A DNA stretch of 64,000 nucleotides, from the NCBI GenBank assembly GCA_964475945.1, contig CAYYYF010000001.1:124001-188000 (forward strand), given 5' to 3'. The stretch's first letter is position 1, and every line of letters begins with the position of its first letter. The translations under genes and the position numbers were made by a program. The stretch comes from JBBIQH01 sp964475945 (GTDB lineage Archaea > Thermoproteota > Nitrososphaeria > Nitrososphaerales > Nitrosocaldaceae). Below are positions 51,346-60,563 of the stretch, piece after piece. Below the pieces are notes generated by a model. That model was not told the DNA's origin. It saw only the letters and a list, made by a program, of their open reading frames with translations, and did not search any database.

Positions 51346-52305
51346 CTATGCCTTGCTCCTACTATATGCAAGGTGCTCCCATCCCCTATCCTCAACCTCT
51401 ACAACCTTGCCATCCTCTTTAAGCACTACACCAGAGCCATGCTCTACTCTGCCTATTGGTATTGCGTAGCATCCATTATACCTTGCCAACCTTAATACCT
51501 TGCCTAGCATCTCTCTCCTTACAGTAGCAACTATCTCATACTCTTCACCAGCATAGAGCACAATATCATTAAGATCAAGCATGTTATCCCTTGCAAACCT
51601 TCTAACCTCACTGGTAGTAGGTAGCGTATCTATTACAAACCTCTTCCTACTTTGCCTACTCATCTCATGGAGTGTTAATGCTAAACCATCACTTGAGTCC
51701 ATGGATGATGTTGCATACCTCCTTAATGCTAGACCAAATCTAAGCCTTGGCTCTGGTAGCATCACACTTCTTATAGCCTTACTCTTAAACCTCTTGCTTG
51801 CATTTAATCCATCATGCATGAGAAGCATCAACCCTGCCTTGGTATACCCGAATGGCCCAGAGACTATTATTACATCCCCTTCCCTTGCACCAGAGCGCTT
51901 GATGTAGTTAGTGCATAAGCCTACCATGCAACAGTCTATAACTATCTCCTTACCCTCATTCGTATCCCCACCAACTATCTTTATACTAAACTCCTCCTCA
52001 GCTCTATGGAAGCCATAGGCTAAAGATTGCACCTCCCTCCTGCTCAATGGAGGTAATGCCAATGATATTAATGCATATGATGGTCTTATCCCTTTGCTTG
52101 CCATATCGCTAACACATGCTACAATACTCTTCCTTGCTATCTGCCATGGCCTCATCTGCTTAGGCACATCGGTGCTCTGCACAAGCATATCGCACTTCAA
52201 TGCTATCCTTGCATCTCCTAGCGTTATAACCTCAACATCATCCTGCATCTTACCCTTGCCTAGCCTAGATGTTATTATCCTAATTATCTCCCTCTCTCCT
52301 AGCAT
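51346..52305 (-). CDS. thiL: Thiamine-monophosphate kinase
   Basis: ThiL phosphorylates thiamine monophosphate to the diphosphate cofactor; 319 residues, AIR-synthetase-like fold. Segments are MLGEREIIRIITSRLG, DARIALKCDMLVQSTDVPKQ, WQIARKSIVACVSDMASKGI, VGGDTNEGKEIVIDCCMVGL, SMDSSDGLALTLHEMSRQSR and YAGEEYEIVATVRREML. Conserved Asp/Gly residues in these segments bind Mg-ATP. The start overlaps the phosphohexomutase stop by 26 nt, so they are coupled. Confidence 0.92.
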   Translation of the reverse strand: MLGEREIIRIITSRLGKGKMQDDVEVITLGDARIALKCDMLVQSTDVPKQMRPWQIARKSIVACVSDMASKGIRPSYALISLALPPLSRREVQSLAYGFHRAEEEFSIKIVGGDTNEGKEIVIDCCMVGLCTNYIKRSGAREGDVIIVSGPFGYTKAGLMLLMHDGLNASKRFKSKAIRSVMLPEPRLRFGLALRRYATSSMDSSDGLALTLHEMSRQSRKRFVIDTLPTTSEVRRFARDNMLDLNDIVLYAGEEYEIVATVRREMLGKVLRLARYNGCYAIPIGRVEHGSGVVLKEDGKVVEVEDRGWEHLAYSRSKA

Positions 52306-53575
52306 ATATACATGCCTCTACTATAATATCCTCATACATCTTATATAGGGTATTAACCTTATCCTTGCTTACTGATTCTACTGATAACCTTATTGCATGC
52401 TCTGTATTCGAGCCCCTTACAAGTACCCATGTATGCTCATCTATAACAAACTTTACACCATCTATGGTAACCTTCTCTGAGCATCTATGCTCCTTGCCTG
52501 CTATATACTCTATCACTTTACCTATATCTACATCTGCATCTATTGCAACCTTGCCCCTCTTTATAGCATACCTTGAGTATTCCTTAAGTATGAAATCTAT
52601 ATTATCATAAGCAAGGAGGATAAGCAAGGAAGCAAGTATGGCATCCCTGCACAGGTTAAATTTACCCATTATGAACCCTGCACTGCTACCTTCCCCTCCT
52701 ATCATGCTATTGTTATCTAGCATGCACTTAACAACATTTGCCTCCCCTACCTTTGCATAATTTACCTTGCAGTTATATGCACTTGCAATATCCCTTATGG
52801 AGTTGCTTGTATCTACACTTACGGTTATTGAAGAACTGCTCCTTATAACAGATGCTATGCATAGCAGTAATGTATCATCTGGGCTTAGTATGCTACCCTT
52901 GCTTACAACCACCCTATCCCCATCGCTATCAAAGGCAAAGCCTATCCCATCCTTTACTACAAAGTCCTTGCTTGTAGGATCTGGATTACTGCTATTAACT
53001 ATACTTGCATTGAATCCAAGGCTTGATAGCAATTCTTGCATACATGCGCTTACAGTACCTATGGATGCATCTATGGCAATACCCATTACACTACTCCCTA
53101 CAATCTCATTATCTAGGAATTTTAGCAGCTCTCTTGTATAGCATGAATATGCATTATACTCATTACCTATAGTGCTTATATATGCATCATCAAGACCAGC
53201 ACTTGCTAATACATCCCTTAACTCCTCATCAAATATGCATCTACCATTAATAACAAACTTGATCCCATTCCAATCCAAAGGGTTATGTGATGCAGTTACC
53301 ATTATACCCATGCACTTGCGCTCCCTACTCTCCTTTACAAGCACAGGGGTAGGTGCAAGGCCTATATTGTATACATCTATACCTTGGGATCTTAGCACTG
53401 AAGATGCAACCCTTGCTATTACCCTGCTACTTGCTCTTGCATCATATGCCAATACACATGATGTTAAATTATATTTATTAGAGAGATGAGAGAATGCCCT
53501 TACATATGCCATTACATGCTCTAGAGTAAGGTCTGTAGGGAATACTCCTCTAATACCAGATACAGATACCTTCAC
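52280..53575 (-). CDS. Phosphomannomutase/phosphoglucosamine mutase family
   Basis: Alpha-D-phosphohexomutase of 431 residues, interconverting 1- and 6-phosphates of hexoses. The catalytic phosphoserine loop is MGIMVTASHNPLDWNGIKFV, the Mg site GFAFDSDGDRVVVS, and the sugar-binding loop GGEGSSAGFIMGKFN. The exact sugar (mannose, glucose or glucosamine) is not readable. It leads the unit with thiL and ends close to the tRNA-Thr gene. Confidence 0.85.
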   Translation of the reverse strand: MKVSVSGIRGVFPTDLTLEHVMAYVRAFSHLSNKYNLTSCVLAYDARASSRVIARVASSVLRSQGIDVYNIGLAPTPVLVKESRERKCMGIMVTASHNPLDWNGIKFVINGRCIFDEELRDVLASAGLDDAYISTIGNEYNAYSCYTRELLKFLDNEIVGSSVMGIAIDASIGTVSACMQELLSSLGFNASIVNSSNPDPTSKDFVVKDGIGFAFDSDGDRVVVSKGSILSPDDTLLLCIASVIRSSSSITVSVDTSNSIRDIASAYNCKVNYAKVGEANVVKCMLDNNSMIGGEGSSAGFIMGKFNLCRDAILASLLILLAYDNIDFILKEYSRYAIKRGKVAIDADVDIGKVIEYIAGKEHRCSEKVTIDGVKFVIDEHTWVLVRGSNTEHAIRLSVESVSKDKVNTLYKMYEDIIVEACIYARREGDN

Positions 53576-53632
53576 GCATTACCTTAACTTGATAAATATT
53601 TATTCTTAGTATTGATATTTGATACTGGATAT

Positions 53633-53709
53633 GCCTCGGTAGCTCAGCTGGTTAGAGCGAGTGCCTCGTAAGCACTAGGTCGCGGGTTCAAATCCCGCCC
53701 GAGGCTCCA
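53633..53709 (+). tRNA. tRNA-Thr (anticodon CGT), CCA encoded
   Basis: A full cloverleaf: acceptor GCCTCGG/CCGAGGC, D arm GCTC/GAGC, anticodon arm AGTGC-CTCGTAA-GCACT with anticodon CGT at 53667-53669, T arm GCGGG-TTCAAAT-CCCGC. The discriminator is T at 53706, followed by genomic CCA 53707-53709. No intron. The 3' part overlaps the convergent cheA stop region by 35 nt. Confidence 0.97.
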
Positions 53710-55336
53710 TGAGCAGTTTTGTAACATCAACTATTAGCACTGGTACACCATCTGATGGTATGGTAGCCTCTGTAAATCCTCCATCTGCACCAACTATACG
53801 CTTAACTACCACTTCCTTCATATACTCAAACCTATCAACAACTAAGCCTATATTCCTACCATTGATATCCACTATAACTATATTATACTCATTGTCATTG
53901 CTTCTGCCATTTATCCCTAACAGATAAGACATATCATAAAGGGGTATTATATGCTCATGCACATCATCCTTATCCTTAACCCTTATAACCCTCTTGCCAT
54001 GAACATGCATAACATCTCTAGCATTAACCTTGAGTGTCCTTACAACGTTCGAGGATGGTATGATATACCTCTCTTCATTAACATAAACCATCAGTGCAGA
54101 GATTATTGATACGTTAAGGGGTATGTTAAGGGTTATACTTGTCCCTAAACCTTTGTTACTCTTTATGCTAACATAGCCACCGAATCTGCTGACCTGCTTG
54201 AATACAACATCCATACCTACACCTCTCCCAGATACATCCGTTACCTGCTTTGCTGTTGATAACCCTGGTGTACCTAGTAGTTTTAATGCATCCTCATAGC
54301 TCATTGCATCAGCCTCCTCCTTGCTTATAACTCCCTTCTCTACTGCCTTTGCTTTCAATGCATCAACATCTATACCCTTACCATCGTCCTCTATGCTTAT
54401 GCTTATCCTCTCACCCATCCTTGATGCTATAACTCTTACAAGCCCTACCCTATCCTTACCATTCCTTAACCTCTCCTCTGGCATCTCTATACCATGGTCT
54501 ATAGCATTCCTTATTATATGCACAAGGGGATCAGAGATTGCCTGCATTATACTCCTATCTATCTCTATCTCAGAGCCCTCAACCTCTAACCTAACCTCCT
54601 TGCCTAACTTTGATGCAGTATCCCTAACAAGCCTAGGGAGCCTATTGAATATCATGCTCAAAGGCACAAGCCTTAACTTCATAACATTGAACTGAAGCTC
54701 TGAGATAAGCCTATCAAACTGTGTCAATGCTATCCTATCGCTGGAGTTGAATGAGCTCTCTAAGCGTATCTTTGCTATTATAAGCTCCCCAACAAGATCT
54801 ACTAACCTATCAAGATCCTCAAGCTTAACTGTTATGGTTGTTGGTAACCTCTCCTCCTGTAGACTACTTGCATCAATGCTTGCTGCATTACCGCTAATAT
54901 TACTGGTATTGCTATTTGCATTACTAGTACTGCTATTGCTATTATTACTAGCATTAGCATTACTGCTATTATTAAGCAGATCCTCTAACCTCTTCACATA
55001 TGATGATACATCTACTGATAGATTCTCATCATTCACAAGCCTATTCAATAGATCAAAGCATGAGAATAGGGTATCTGCTACATCCCTTGAGAATGCTATA
55101 CTATTATTCCTTATTCCATCAAGCACATTCTCTATACTCTTGCATAGAACCCTTATACTCTCATAGCCCATCGTTGCTGCCATGCCTTTAAGTGTATGCA
55201 CAGACCTGAAGATGCTATCTATACGCTCTCTAGCATTATCCTTCTCATATGCTAGCAGTTCATTGTTCATGCTCTGTAGATGCTCATTAGCCTCTAGCAG
55301 GAATAACTCTCTATACTCTCTACTATCTATACTCAT
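53675..55336 (-). CDS. cheA: Chemotaxis sensor histidine kinase CheA
   Basis: Central histidine kinase of chemotaxis, 553 residues. Domains: HPt P1 with phospho-His47 in SVHTLKGMAATMGYES; a Asn/Ser-rich linker of about 40 residues where a P2 domain is usually found; P3 dimerisation (TTITVKLEDLDRLVDLVGEL); P4 kinase (HIIRNAIDHGIEMPEERLRN, ISIEDDGKGIDVDALK, GRGVGMDVVFKQVSRFG); P5 CheW-like (NVSIISALMVYVNEERYIIP onwards). It lacks a recognisable P2 CheY-binding domain. The last codons (EPRAGFEPAT) are the antisense of tRNA-Thr; the real P5 ends near VTKLL. It overlaps cheB by 4 nt. Confidence 0.95.
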   Translation of the reverse strand: MSIDSREYRELFLLEANEHLQSMNNELLAYEKDNARERIDSIFRSVHTLKGMAATMGYESIRVLCKSIENVLDGIRNNSIAFSRDVADTLFSCFDLLNRLVNDENLSVDVSSYVKRLEDLLNNSSNANASNNSNSSTSNANSNTSNISGNAASIDASSLQEERLPTTITVKLEDLDRLVDLVGELIIAKIRLESSFNSSDRIALTQFDRLISELQFNVMKLRLVPLSMIFNRLPRLVRDTASKLGKEVRLEVEGSEIEIDRSIMQAISDPLVHIIRNAIDHGIEMPEERLRNGKDRVGLVRVIASRMGERISISIEDDGKGIDVDALKAKAVEKGVISKEEADAMSYEDALKLLGTPGLSTAKQVTDVSGRGVGMDVVFKQVSRFGGYVSIKSNKGLGTSITLNIPLNVSIISALMVYVNEERYIIPSSNVVRTLKVNARDVMHVHGKRVIRVKDKDDVHEHIIPLYDMSYLLGINGRSNDNEYNIVIVDINGRNIGLVVDRFEYMKEVVVKRIVGADGGFTEATIPSDGVPVLIVDVTKLLMEPRAGFEPAT

Positions 55337-56340
55337 CTCATCACCATTACCCTTAATGCCTTGATTATCTCCTCTGCTATCCTTCCTGCTGGGGCAAAGG
55401 TATCTACTGCATTACCATTACTTGCTACACTAGCCATACCATACACTGCAGATGTGCTCTTATCCTGTGCTATCGTAACACCATTGTATGCCTTTATAAC
55501 CTTCATGCCAAGTGCACCATCGAAACCCATCCCAGATAGCAGTACTCCTATAACATTTGGGCCGTAATGCTTTGCCGCTGTTACCATGGTTACATTTATT
55601 GATGGTCTTACATAGGCATACTTTGGCCCTTGCCATAGCCTAATGTAGCCATCCTCGACTACCATATGGTAATCTGGTGGTGCTATAAGTGCTAAACCAT
55701 TGACTATTCTATCGTTATCCTCTGCTACCTTAACCCTTATCCTTGCCCTATCCCTAAGCATCTTTGCATAGTAATCAATGAACCCCTTTGCTAGATGCTG
55801 CACCACCATTATGCAAGCATCTGCATCGCTAGGTAATGCTGCAAGTATATCTGCAACTATACTTGGTGCACCTGTTGATGCACCTATAACAACTACCTTC
55901 TGCCCCCTACTATATCTACTACTTGAACGCATCCTATTAACAGTATTAAAGTCTTTAAGCATAAGCGCATACTCTATCTTTGCCATTACCAATGAGTAAA
56001 GGTCGCTTACATTTGAACTGATGCTCATAAACTCTACTGCACCAGTGCTTATAACCTTCTCTGCTAACCATGAGTGCTCATACGCTGTAGTAACTATTAT
56101 AGGGATATGCCTTATACTTAGTATCCTCTCAAGCAAGGTTATACCATCCATATCTGGGAGCTCAAGGTCAAGTAGTATTACATCAACATCATCAACGCTA
56201 GATATGAACTTAAGTGTACTGTAAGCACTTGTAAACTTTGCGTATACATTATGCTTATCCTTAACTATGCTCTCTAGCAGGGATAAAAAATATGGGGAGT
56301 CGTTTACTATTACAACATTAGCCTTCCTCTGCATATGCAC
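55333..56340 (-). CDS. cheB: Chemotaxis response regulator/methylesterase CheB
   Basis: 335 residues: receiver domain with the phospho-acceptor Asp58 in DVILLDLELPDMDGITLLER, a linker, then the C-terminal methylesterase with the catalytic serine in VVIGASTGAPSIVADILAAL, histidine in VVQHLAKGFIDYY and aspartate in VLLSGMGFDGALGM. It demethylates or deamidates receptors. It overlaps both cheA and cheY neighbours in a tightly packed operon. Confidence 0.96.
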   Translation of the reverse strand: MHMQRKANVVIVNDSPYFLSLLESIVKDKHNVYAKFTSAYSTLKFISSVDDVDVILLDLELPDMDGITLLERILSIRHIPIIVTTAYEHSWLAEKVISTGAVEFMSISSNVSDLYSLVMAKIEYALMLKDFNTVNRMRSSSRYSRGQKVVVIGASTGAPSIVADILAALPSDADACIMVVQHLAKGFIDYYAKMLRDRARIRVKVAEDNDRIVNGLALIAPPDYHMVVEDGYIRLWQGPKYAYVRPSINVTMVTAAKHYGPNVIGVLLSGMGFDGALGMKVIKAYNGVTIAQDKSTSAVYGMASVASNGNAVDTFAPAGRIAEEIIKALRVMVMR

Positions 56341-56343
56341 TCA

Positions 56344-56724
56344 CTACCTTGTATTAAGCACCCTCTCTATCACAGTAGCAACCATAGCCCTATCGAATGG
56401 CTTTACTATGTAATCCCTTGCCCCAGCCCTCATAGCCTCCTGCACTATAAACCTCTGCTCAACTGCTGTAACCATCACTACTCTAGCCCTTGGGTCTATG
56501 CTCATTATATGCTTCAATGCCTGCATGCCATCCATCCTAGGCATGTTAACATCAAGTGTAACAAGGTCTGGTCTGAGCCTCTTGTACTGCTCTACTGCAG
56601 CAATACCATCTGCTGCCTCTGCTATGTTTGTATACCCTAGGTTCTTGAGTATATCCTTGAGCACTATCCTCATGAATGCTGCATCATCAACTACAAGTAT
56701 CTTTACCATATTCCTTGCTATCAT
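56344..56724 (-). CDS. cheY: Chemotaxis response regulator CheY
   Basis: Receiver-only protein of 126 residues. Acidic pocket Asp13/Asp14 in VVDDAAFMRIVL, phospho-acceptor Asp58 in VTLDVNMPRMDG, Thr86 in MVTAVEQRF, and Lys109 in DYIVKPF. In archaea CheY signals to the archaellum through CheF. The ATG at 56724 overlaps the TGA of cheW by 4 nt. cheF and the archaellum genes are not in the window. Confidence 0.95.
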   Translation of the reverse strand: MIARNMVKILVVDDAAFMRIVLKDILKNLGYTNIAEAADGIAAVEQYKRLRPDLVTLDVNMPRMDGMQALKHIMSIDPRARVVMVTAVEQRFIVQEAMRAGARDYIVKPFDRAMVATVIERVLNTR

Positions 56725-57200
56725 TGCGCCTCACCAAGTAGTTTATCAATATCTATGTAAACAACAAGCCTATCCTGCATCTTTATTATACCCTTGATGT
56801 ATGGTATATTATCTATTATTGCTGGGTTGTAGTCTATGCTATCACTTGTAGCCTTGATAACCTGCTCCACATCATCAACAAGCAAGCCTAGCATTGTCCC
56901 ATTTGCGTCAACCACGAGTATCTTCCCTTTATCCTTAGCCCTCTCCTTGCCATTCCCATTCCAATTTACATCTACATCAAAGCCTAGCCTGCTCTTTATA
57001 TCTACTACAGAGATTACCTTGCCCCTTAGGTTCATCACCCCTGCTATAAGCCTTGAGTATGGCACCCTGGTTATCCTCTCAACCACCCTTATCTCATATA
57101 CCTTGTTAACATCAACAGCATAATGCTCTTCATTACCATCAGCAATCCTTAACTTAAATAAAAGCAGGTTGATTATGTTGCTGCTTAGCATTGTATCCAT
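56721..57200 (-). CDS. cheW: Chemotaxis adaptor CheW
   Basis: Adaptor of 159 residues linking receptors to CheA: IINLLLFKLRIADGNEEHYA, AGVMNLRGKVISVVDIKSRL, VDANGTMLGLLVDDVEQVIK and IDNIPYIKGIIKMQDRLVVY. The start is set at 57200 (MDTMLSSN) because a complete Shine-Dalgarno, AGGAGGTGAT, sits at 57213-57204 immediately upstream; a further upstream ATG at 57227 would overlap the receptor gene. The gene overlaps the cheY start by 4 nt. Confidence 0.94.
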   Translation of the reverse strand: MDTMLSSNIINLLLFKLRIADGNEEHYAVDVNKVYEIRVVERITRVPYSRLIAGVMNLRGKVISVVDIKSRLGFDVDVNWNGNGKERAKDKGKILVVDANGTMLGLLVDDVEQVIKATSDSIDYNPAIIDNIPYIKGIIKMQDRLVVYIDIDKLLGEAQ

Positions 57201-57203
57201 TGT

Positions 57204-57213
57204 ATCACCTCCT
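57204..57213 (-). promoter_or_regulatory. Perfect Shine-Dalgarno of cheW
   Basis: On the minus strand AGGAGGTGAT, fully complementary to the 16S rRNA 3' end, three bases before the ATG at 57200. It also overlaps the receptor stop codon region, coupling the two genes. Confidence 0.85.
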
Positions 57214-59373
57214 AAAGCCATTCCCATCTATACCCTTACCATCTGCTATACTTGCTCTGATAACTGTAATTACCTTGGCATCTTCTCTATCCTTATCCTT
57301 ACCATTATCTGGAGCGTTAGCATCTATATTGATATCCTCACTACACTTCATGGTATCATTAACATCTATCTTGCATACTGAGATTGCTTCTTTAAGCTCC
57401 TTACTTAACTCTACCAACTCCTGCATCTTCTTGCTTATTACGCTCACTGCATTATTCTGCTCCTCAACTGCTGCAGTTATCTCCTCTGTAGCTGCTGCAT
57501 TCTCCTCAGATATTGCAACTATCTCAGTTATACTCCTATTTATCTCATCTATACTCTTTATCTGCTCCTGTAGTGATGCATTTGCCTCATTTATCATCTT
57601 TATCATACTATCCGTCTCTCTTGCTATCTGCTCAAGCCCCCTTATGCTCTGCTCTATAACACCCTTGCCCTCATTAACCTCTCTTGCACTTGCATTTATT
57701 ATCTCTGTAGTCTTCCTTGCATCGCTCTGCACCTCCTCTATTATCTCTGCTATCTCCTCACTTGCCTTAGCTGAGTTCATAGCCAAGGCTCTAACCTCCT
57801 CAGCAACAACAGCAAAGCCTCTCCCTGCTTCTCCAGCCCTTGCTGCCTCTATTGCAGCATTCAAGGCAAGCATGTTAGTCTGCTCCGCTATCTTCTGGAT
57901 AACATCAAGTACAGTGTTTATCTTTGCTGTCTTCTCAACTAGGCTGTTCATCATTGCTACAGATTCATTGCTTGTTTTTATCATGCTCTCTATGCTCTTA
58001 CCTGCTATCTCAGAGCTCTTCATGCTTGAGTCTATTGCCATGCTAACCTCCTTAGAGAACTCTACAACCTTATTCATCTTACTGCTTGTATCCTTTATAC
58101 TTGATGTTATACCCTCTATGCTCTTGCTTATCTCGTTTATCTTACTTGCCTGATCCTGTGAGCCCTTTGCTACCTGCTGTATACCATTGGTTATCTGCTG
58201 TATAGATGAACTTATCTGTTGTGTAGCAGCTGCAACCTCTTGCACACTCTTTGCGATATTATTTGAGCTTCTCTTAACACTCCCCGATACATTCCTGAAA
58301 GATCTTATGCTATCATTCAATGATCTTGCTAGACCACCTATCTCATCACTGCTATTGATATTATCTATGCTGACTGTTAGATCACCATGCCCTAACCTGC
58401 TAACCTTCTTACTTATCTCTATCAATGGCCTTGTTATACTTCTAGCAATGAAGCATGCAGATACTGCAACACCTGCACCTATACCAGAGGTTATTAGTAG
58501 TACTGTATTCTGTATGTTATATAGTGGCATTAAAGCCTCAGCCTCATCTATCTCAGCAAGTAATACAAGGTTAAGATCCCTCATGCAATATGAGGAGCCG
58601 AATATTGGTATACCTCTATAATCTTGGTATACCTTTGCCTTTATACTCTTACCATTCTCAAAGCACTCAATAACTGGTAGAGTGTTAACAACCTGCTTGA
58701 ACTCTGCACCCTCTATGAACCTTGATGGTGTAACCATAAGCCTATCCTTATTCACTAAATAAGTCTCACCTGTCTCTCCAAGGTTCTCCCTGTTTAGTAG
58801 TGCATTCATGAACACTCCTCCTCTAGTCTCAAATACTACACTACCAATATACTTGCCCTCATGCATTATGGGTGAGCCTATAAGCAGTACCATGCCTTGC
58901 TCATCCTTGCTTATCTCCCCAATACTATTACTCCTAGACTTGATGAATGCCTCATGTGTAGAGATGCTCTTACCCTCTTGACTCTTATCTGTACTGAATA
59001 TTACCTTGCCCTGCTCATCTGCAATATAGAGTATCTTTGGATTTGCACCTATTGCCTGCAGTTCCTTGAATAGTTGCTCAGCATTCTTGCTTATACCTTC
59101 ATAGTTGTTAGATGCAAGATAACCTGCTACTGTAGATGCTAATACCTCTGCCTGCCTCATCCTTGTATTTATAACATTCATAACTATTCTAGCCCTATCC
59201 TCAGCAATCTGTGTATACTTGCTGCTTATCTCCTCCATAAGACTTCTCTTTGTATACTCTACTACAAGTAAAGATACTGCTACTAGAGGCACTAGGGATG
59301 CTGCTAGGAATACTGCTATGAACTTGCTCCTTATACTCCTCTTTATGCTCATCTTGCTAATACGCATATCCAT
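57205..59373 (-). CDS. Transmembrane methyl-accepting chemotaxis protein
   Basis: Receptor of 722 residues. N-terminal helix FIAVFLAASLVPLVAVSLLV (about 18-37), an extracellular Cache-type sensor (~40-285, with AIGANPKILYIADEQGKVIF and GSPIMHEGKYIGSVVFETRG), second helix VLLITSGIGAGVAVSACFIA, a HAMP domain (RSITRPLIEISKKVSRLGHG), then the cytosolic signalling helix bundle with the tip TNMLALNAAIEAARAGEAGR and FAVVAEEVRALAMNSAKASE. It heads the che operon. Ligand unknown. Confidence 0.95.
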   Translation of the reverse strand: MDMRISKMSIKRSIRSKFIAVFLAASLVPLVAVSLLVVEYTKRSLMEEISSKYTQIAEDRARIVMNVINTRMRQAEVLASTVAGYLASNNYEGISKNAEQLFKELQAIGANPKILYIADEQGKVIFSTDKSQEGKSISTHEAFIKSRSNSIGEISKDEQGMVLLIGSPIMHEGKYIGSVVFETRGGVFMNALLNRENLGETGETYLVNKDRLMVTPSRFIEGAEFKQVVNTLPVIECFENGKSIKAKVYQDYRGIPIFGSSYCMRDLNLVLLAEIDEAEALMPLYNIQNTVLLITSGIGAGVAVSACFIARSITRPLIEISKKVSRLGHGDLTVSIDNINSSDEIGGLARSLNDSIRSFRNVSGSVKRSSNNIAKSVQEVAAATQQISSSIQQITNGIQQVAKGSQDQASKINEISKSIEGITSSIKDTSSKMNKVVEFSKEVSMAIDSSMKSSEIAGKSIESMIKTSNESVAMMNSLVEKTAKINTVLDVIQKIAEQTNMLALNAAIEAARAGEAGRGFAVVAEEVRALAMNSAKASEEIAEIIEEVQSDARKTTEIINASAREVNEGKGVIEQSIRGLEQIARETDSMIKMINEANASLQEQIKSIDEINRSITEIVAISEENAAATEEITAAVEEQNNAVSVISKKMQELVELSKELKEAISVCKIDVNDTMKCSEDINIDANAPDNGKDKDREDAKVITVIRASIADGKGIDGNGFRR

Positions 59374-59464
59374 GCATCTAATTCTAAAGGCATCAAGATA
59401 AGCTATAGTATGTAATAGAGGTGAAGGACATACCCTTAACTAACTAATTAATTATAAGCTTAGC

Positions 59465-60508
59465 ATGCAGAGTAATGTATACACTAAAGATAGTAAAGAG
59501 GTTACACTTGAGGAGATAGCGGATCTAGCATATAGATTAACCAGTAGCACTGTTAAGGCATTGGAGGAGGTTGAGAGGATAAATGAGGAGATACATATGT
59601 TAGCGATAAATGCTCTAATAGAGGCAGCAAGAGCAGGAGAGGGAGGGAAGACGTTCAGCGTAGTAGCAGGTTACATGAGCGAGTTGAATAAGAAGGTTGA
59701 GAGGATAACCAAGGATATAAAGAATGAGAGGAGCATGCAAGAGCTTAGCAGAGCAATAAAGGAGCAGGCATTAATGGTTAAAGGCAATAGGCTTGCAGAT
59801 ATAGCACTAACAAATATAGATATAGTTGATAGGAGCCTTTATGAGAGGGCTAGCGATGTGACATGGTGGTCCCATGACTCCTACGTTATAGATGCATTGA
59901 AGAGTAAGAGCAGTGAGAGCATAAGGAGGTTAGAAGAGAGGTTAGCAATAATACTTGATGCATATACAGTATACCATGATATAGTTGTATGCGATCTAGA
60001 GGGTAATGTTATAGCAGATGGTAGAGATATGCAGAGCAAGGGTAAGAACTGTAGTAATGCTTTATGGTTCAAGAGCGCATTCAGTAACAGGTTTGGGTTC
60101 GAGGGTGCACATAACTCAGACCTTGTCAATGGTAAGTTAGTAATAATATTCTCTAGCATGGTTAAGGATAGCAATGGTAATGCCATAGGGGTATTAGCAA
60201 ATATATTCAAGTGGAGGGAGTTTGCTCAGAGGATAGTATGCAATGCACCATTAACAGAGAAGGAGAAGGGTATCACTAGGGTATGCTTAACTGATAGCAA
60301 TGGCTTGGTTATAGCAGACTCTAGCGAGAGGATGCTTGCTGATAGGATTGAGTTCAATGGTAAGAATGAGTTATTCTCTACCCCTAGAGGCTTCATTGTA
60401 GGGGAGTATAAGGGTAGGTTATGTATAATAGCACATGCATCCTCACAGGGTTATGAGAATTATAGGTCTAATCTTCACTCTCTACTCATCCAATACGTAA
60501 ATAAGTAA
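59465..60508 (+). CDS. Soluble receptor-like protein: short MCP hairpin plus PAS/Cache-like domain
   Basis: 347 residues with no membrane helix. Residues ~25-80 contain a truncated receptor signalling tip (NEEIHMLAINALIEAARAGE, GGKTFSVVAGYMSELNKKVE), far shorter than a normal signalling bundle. The C-terminal ~200 residues are Cache/PAS-like, with VVCDLEGNVIADGRDMQSKG, NALWFKSAFSNRFGF and VIIFSSMVKDSNGNAIGVLA. It is divergent from the receptor gene. It may be a cytosolic sensor for the CheA-CheW complex or a decoy; this is inference. Confidence 0.8.
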   Translation: MQSNVYTKDSKEVTLEEIADLAYRLTSSTVKALEEVERINEEIHMLAINALIEAARAGEGGKTFSVVAGYMSELNKKVERITKDIKNERSMQELSRAIKEQALMVKGNRLADIALTNIDIVDRSLYERASDVTWWSHDSYVIDALKSKSSESIRRLEERLAIILDAYTVYHDIVVCDLEGNVIADGRDMQSKGKNCSNALWFKSAFSNRFGFEGAHNSDLVNGKLVIIFSSMVKDSNGNAIGVLANIFKWREFAQRIVCNAPLTEKEKGITRVCLTDSNGLVIADSSERMLADRIEFNGKNELFSTPRGFIVGEYKGRLCIIAHASSQGYENYRSNLHSLLIQYVNK

Positions 60509-60563
60509 TGCTTAGCATAATTATGATATCACATTAATAAATAAGTATTAATAGAAATTATCT

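Noticed and set aside
53633..53709. Integration site or mobile element at tRNA-Thr
   Set aside because: No integrase, attachment-site repeat or foreign gene is visible downstream; only the cheA overlap remains noteworthy.
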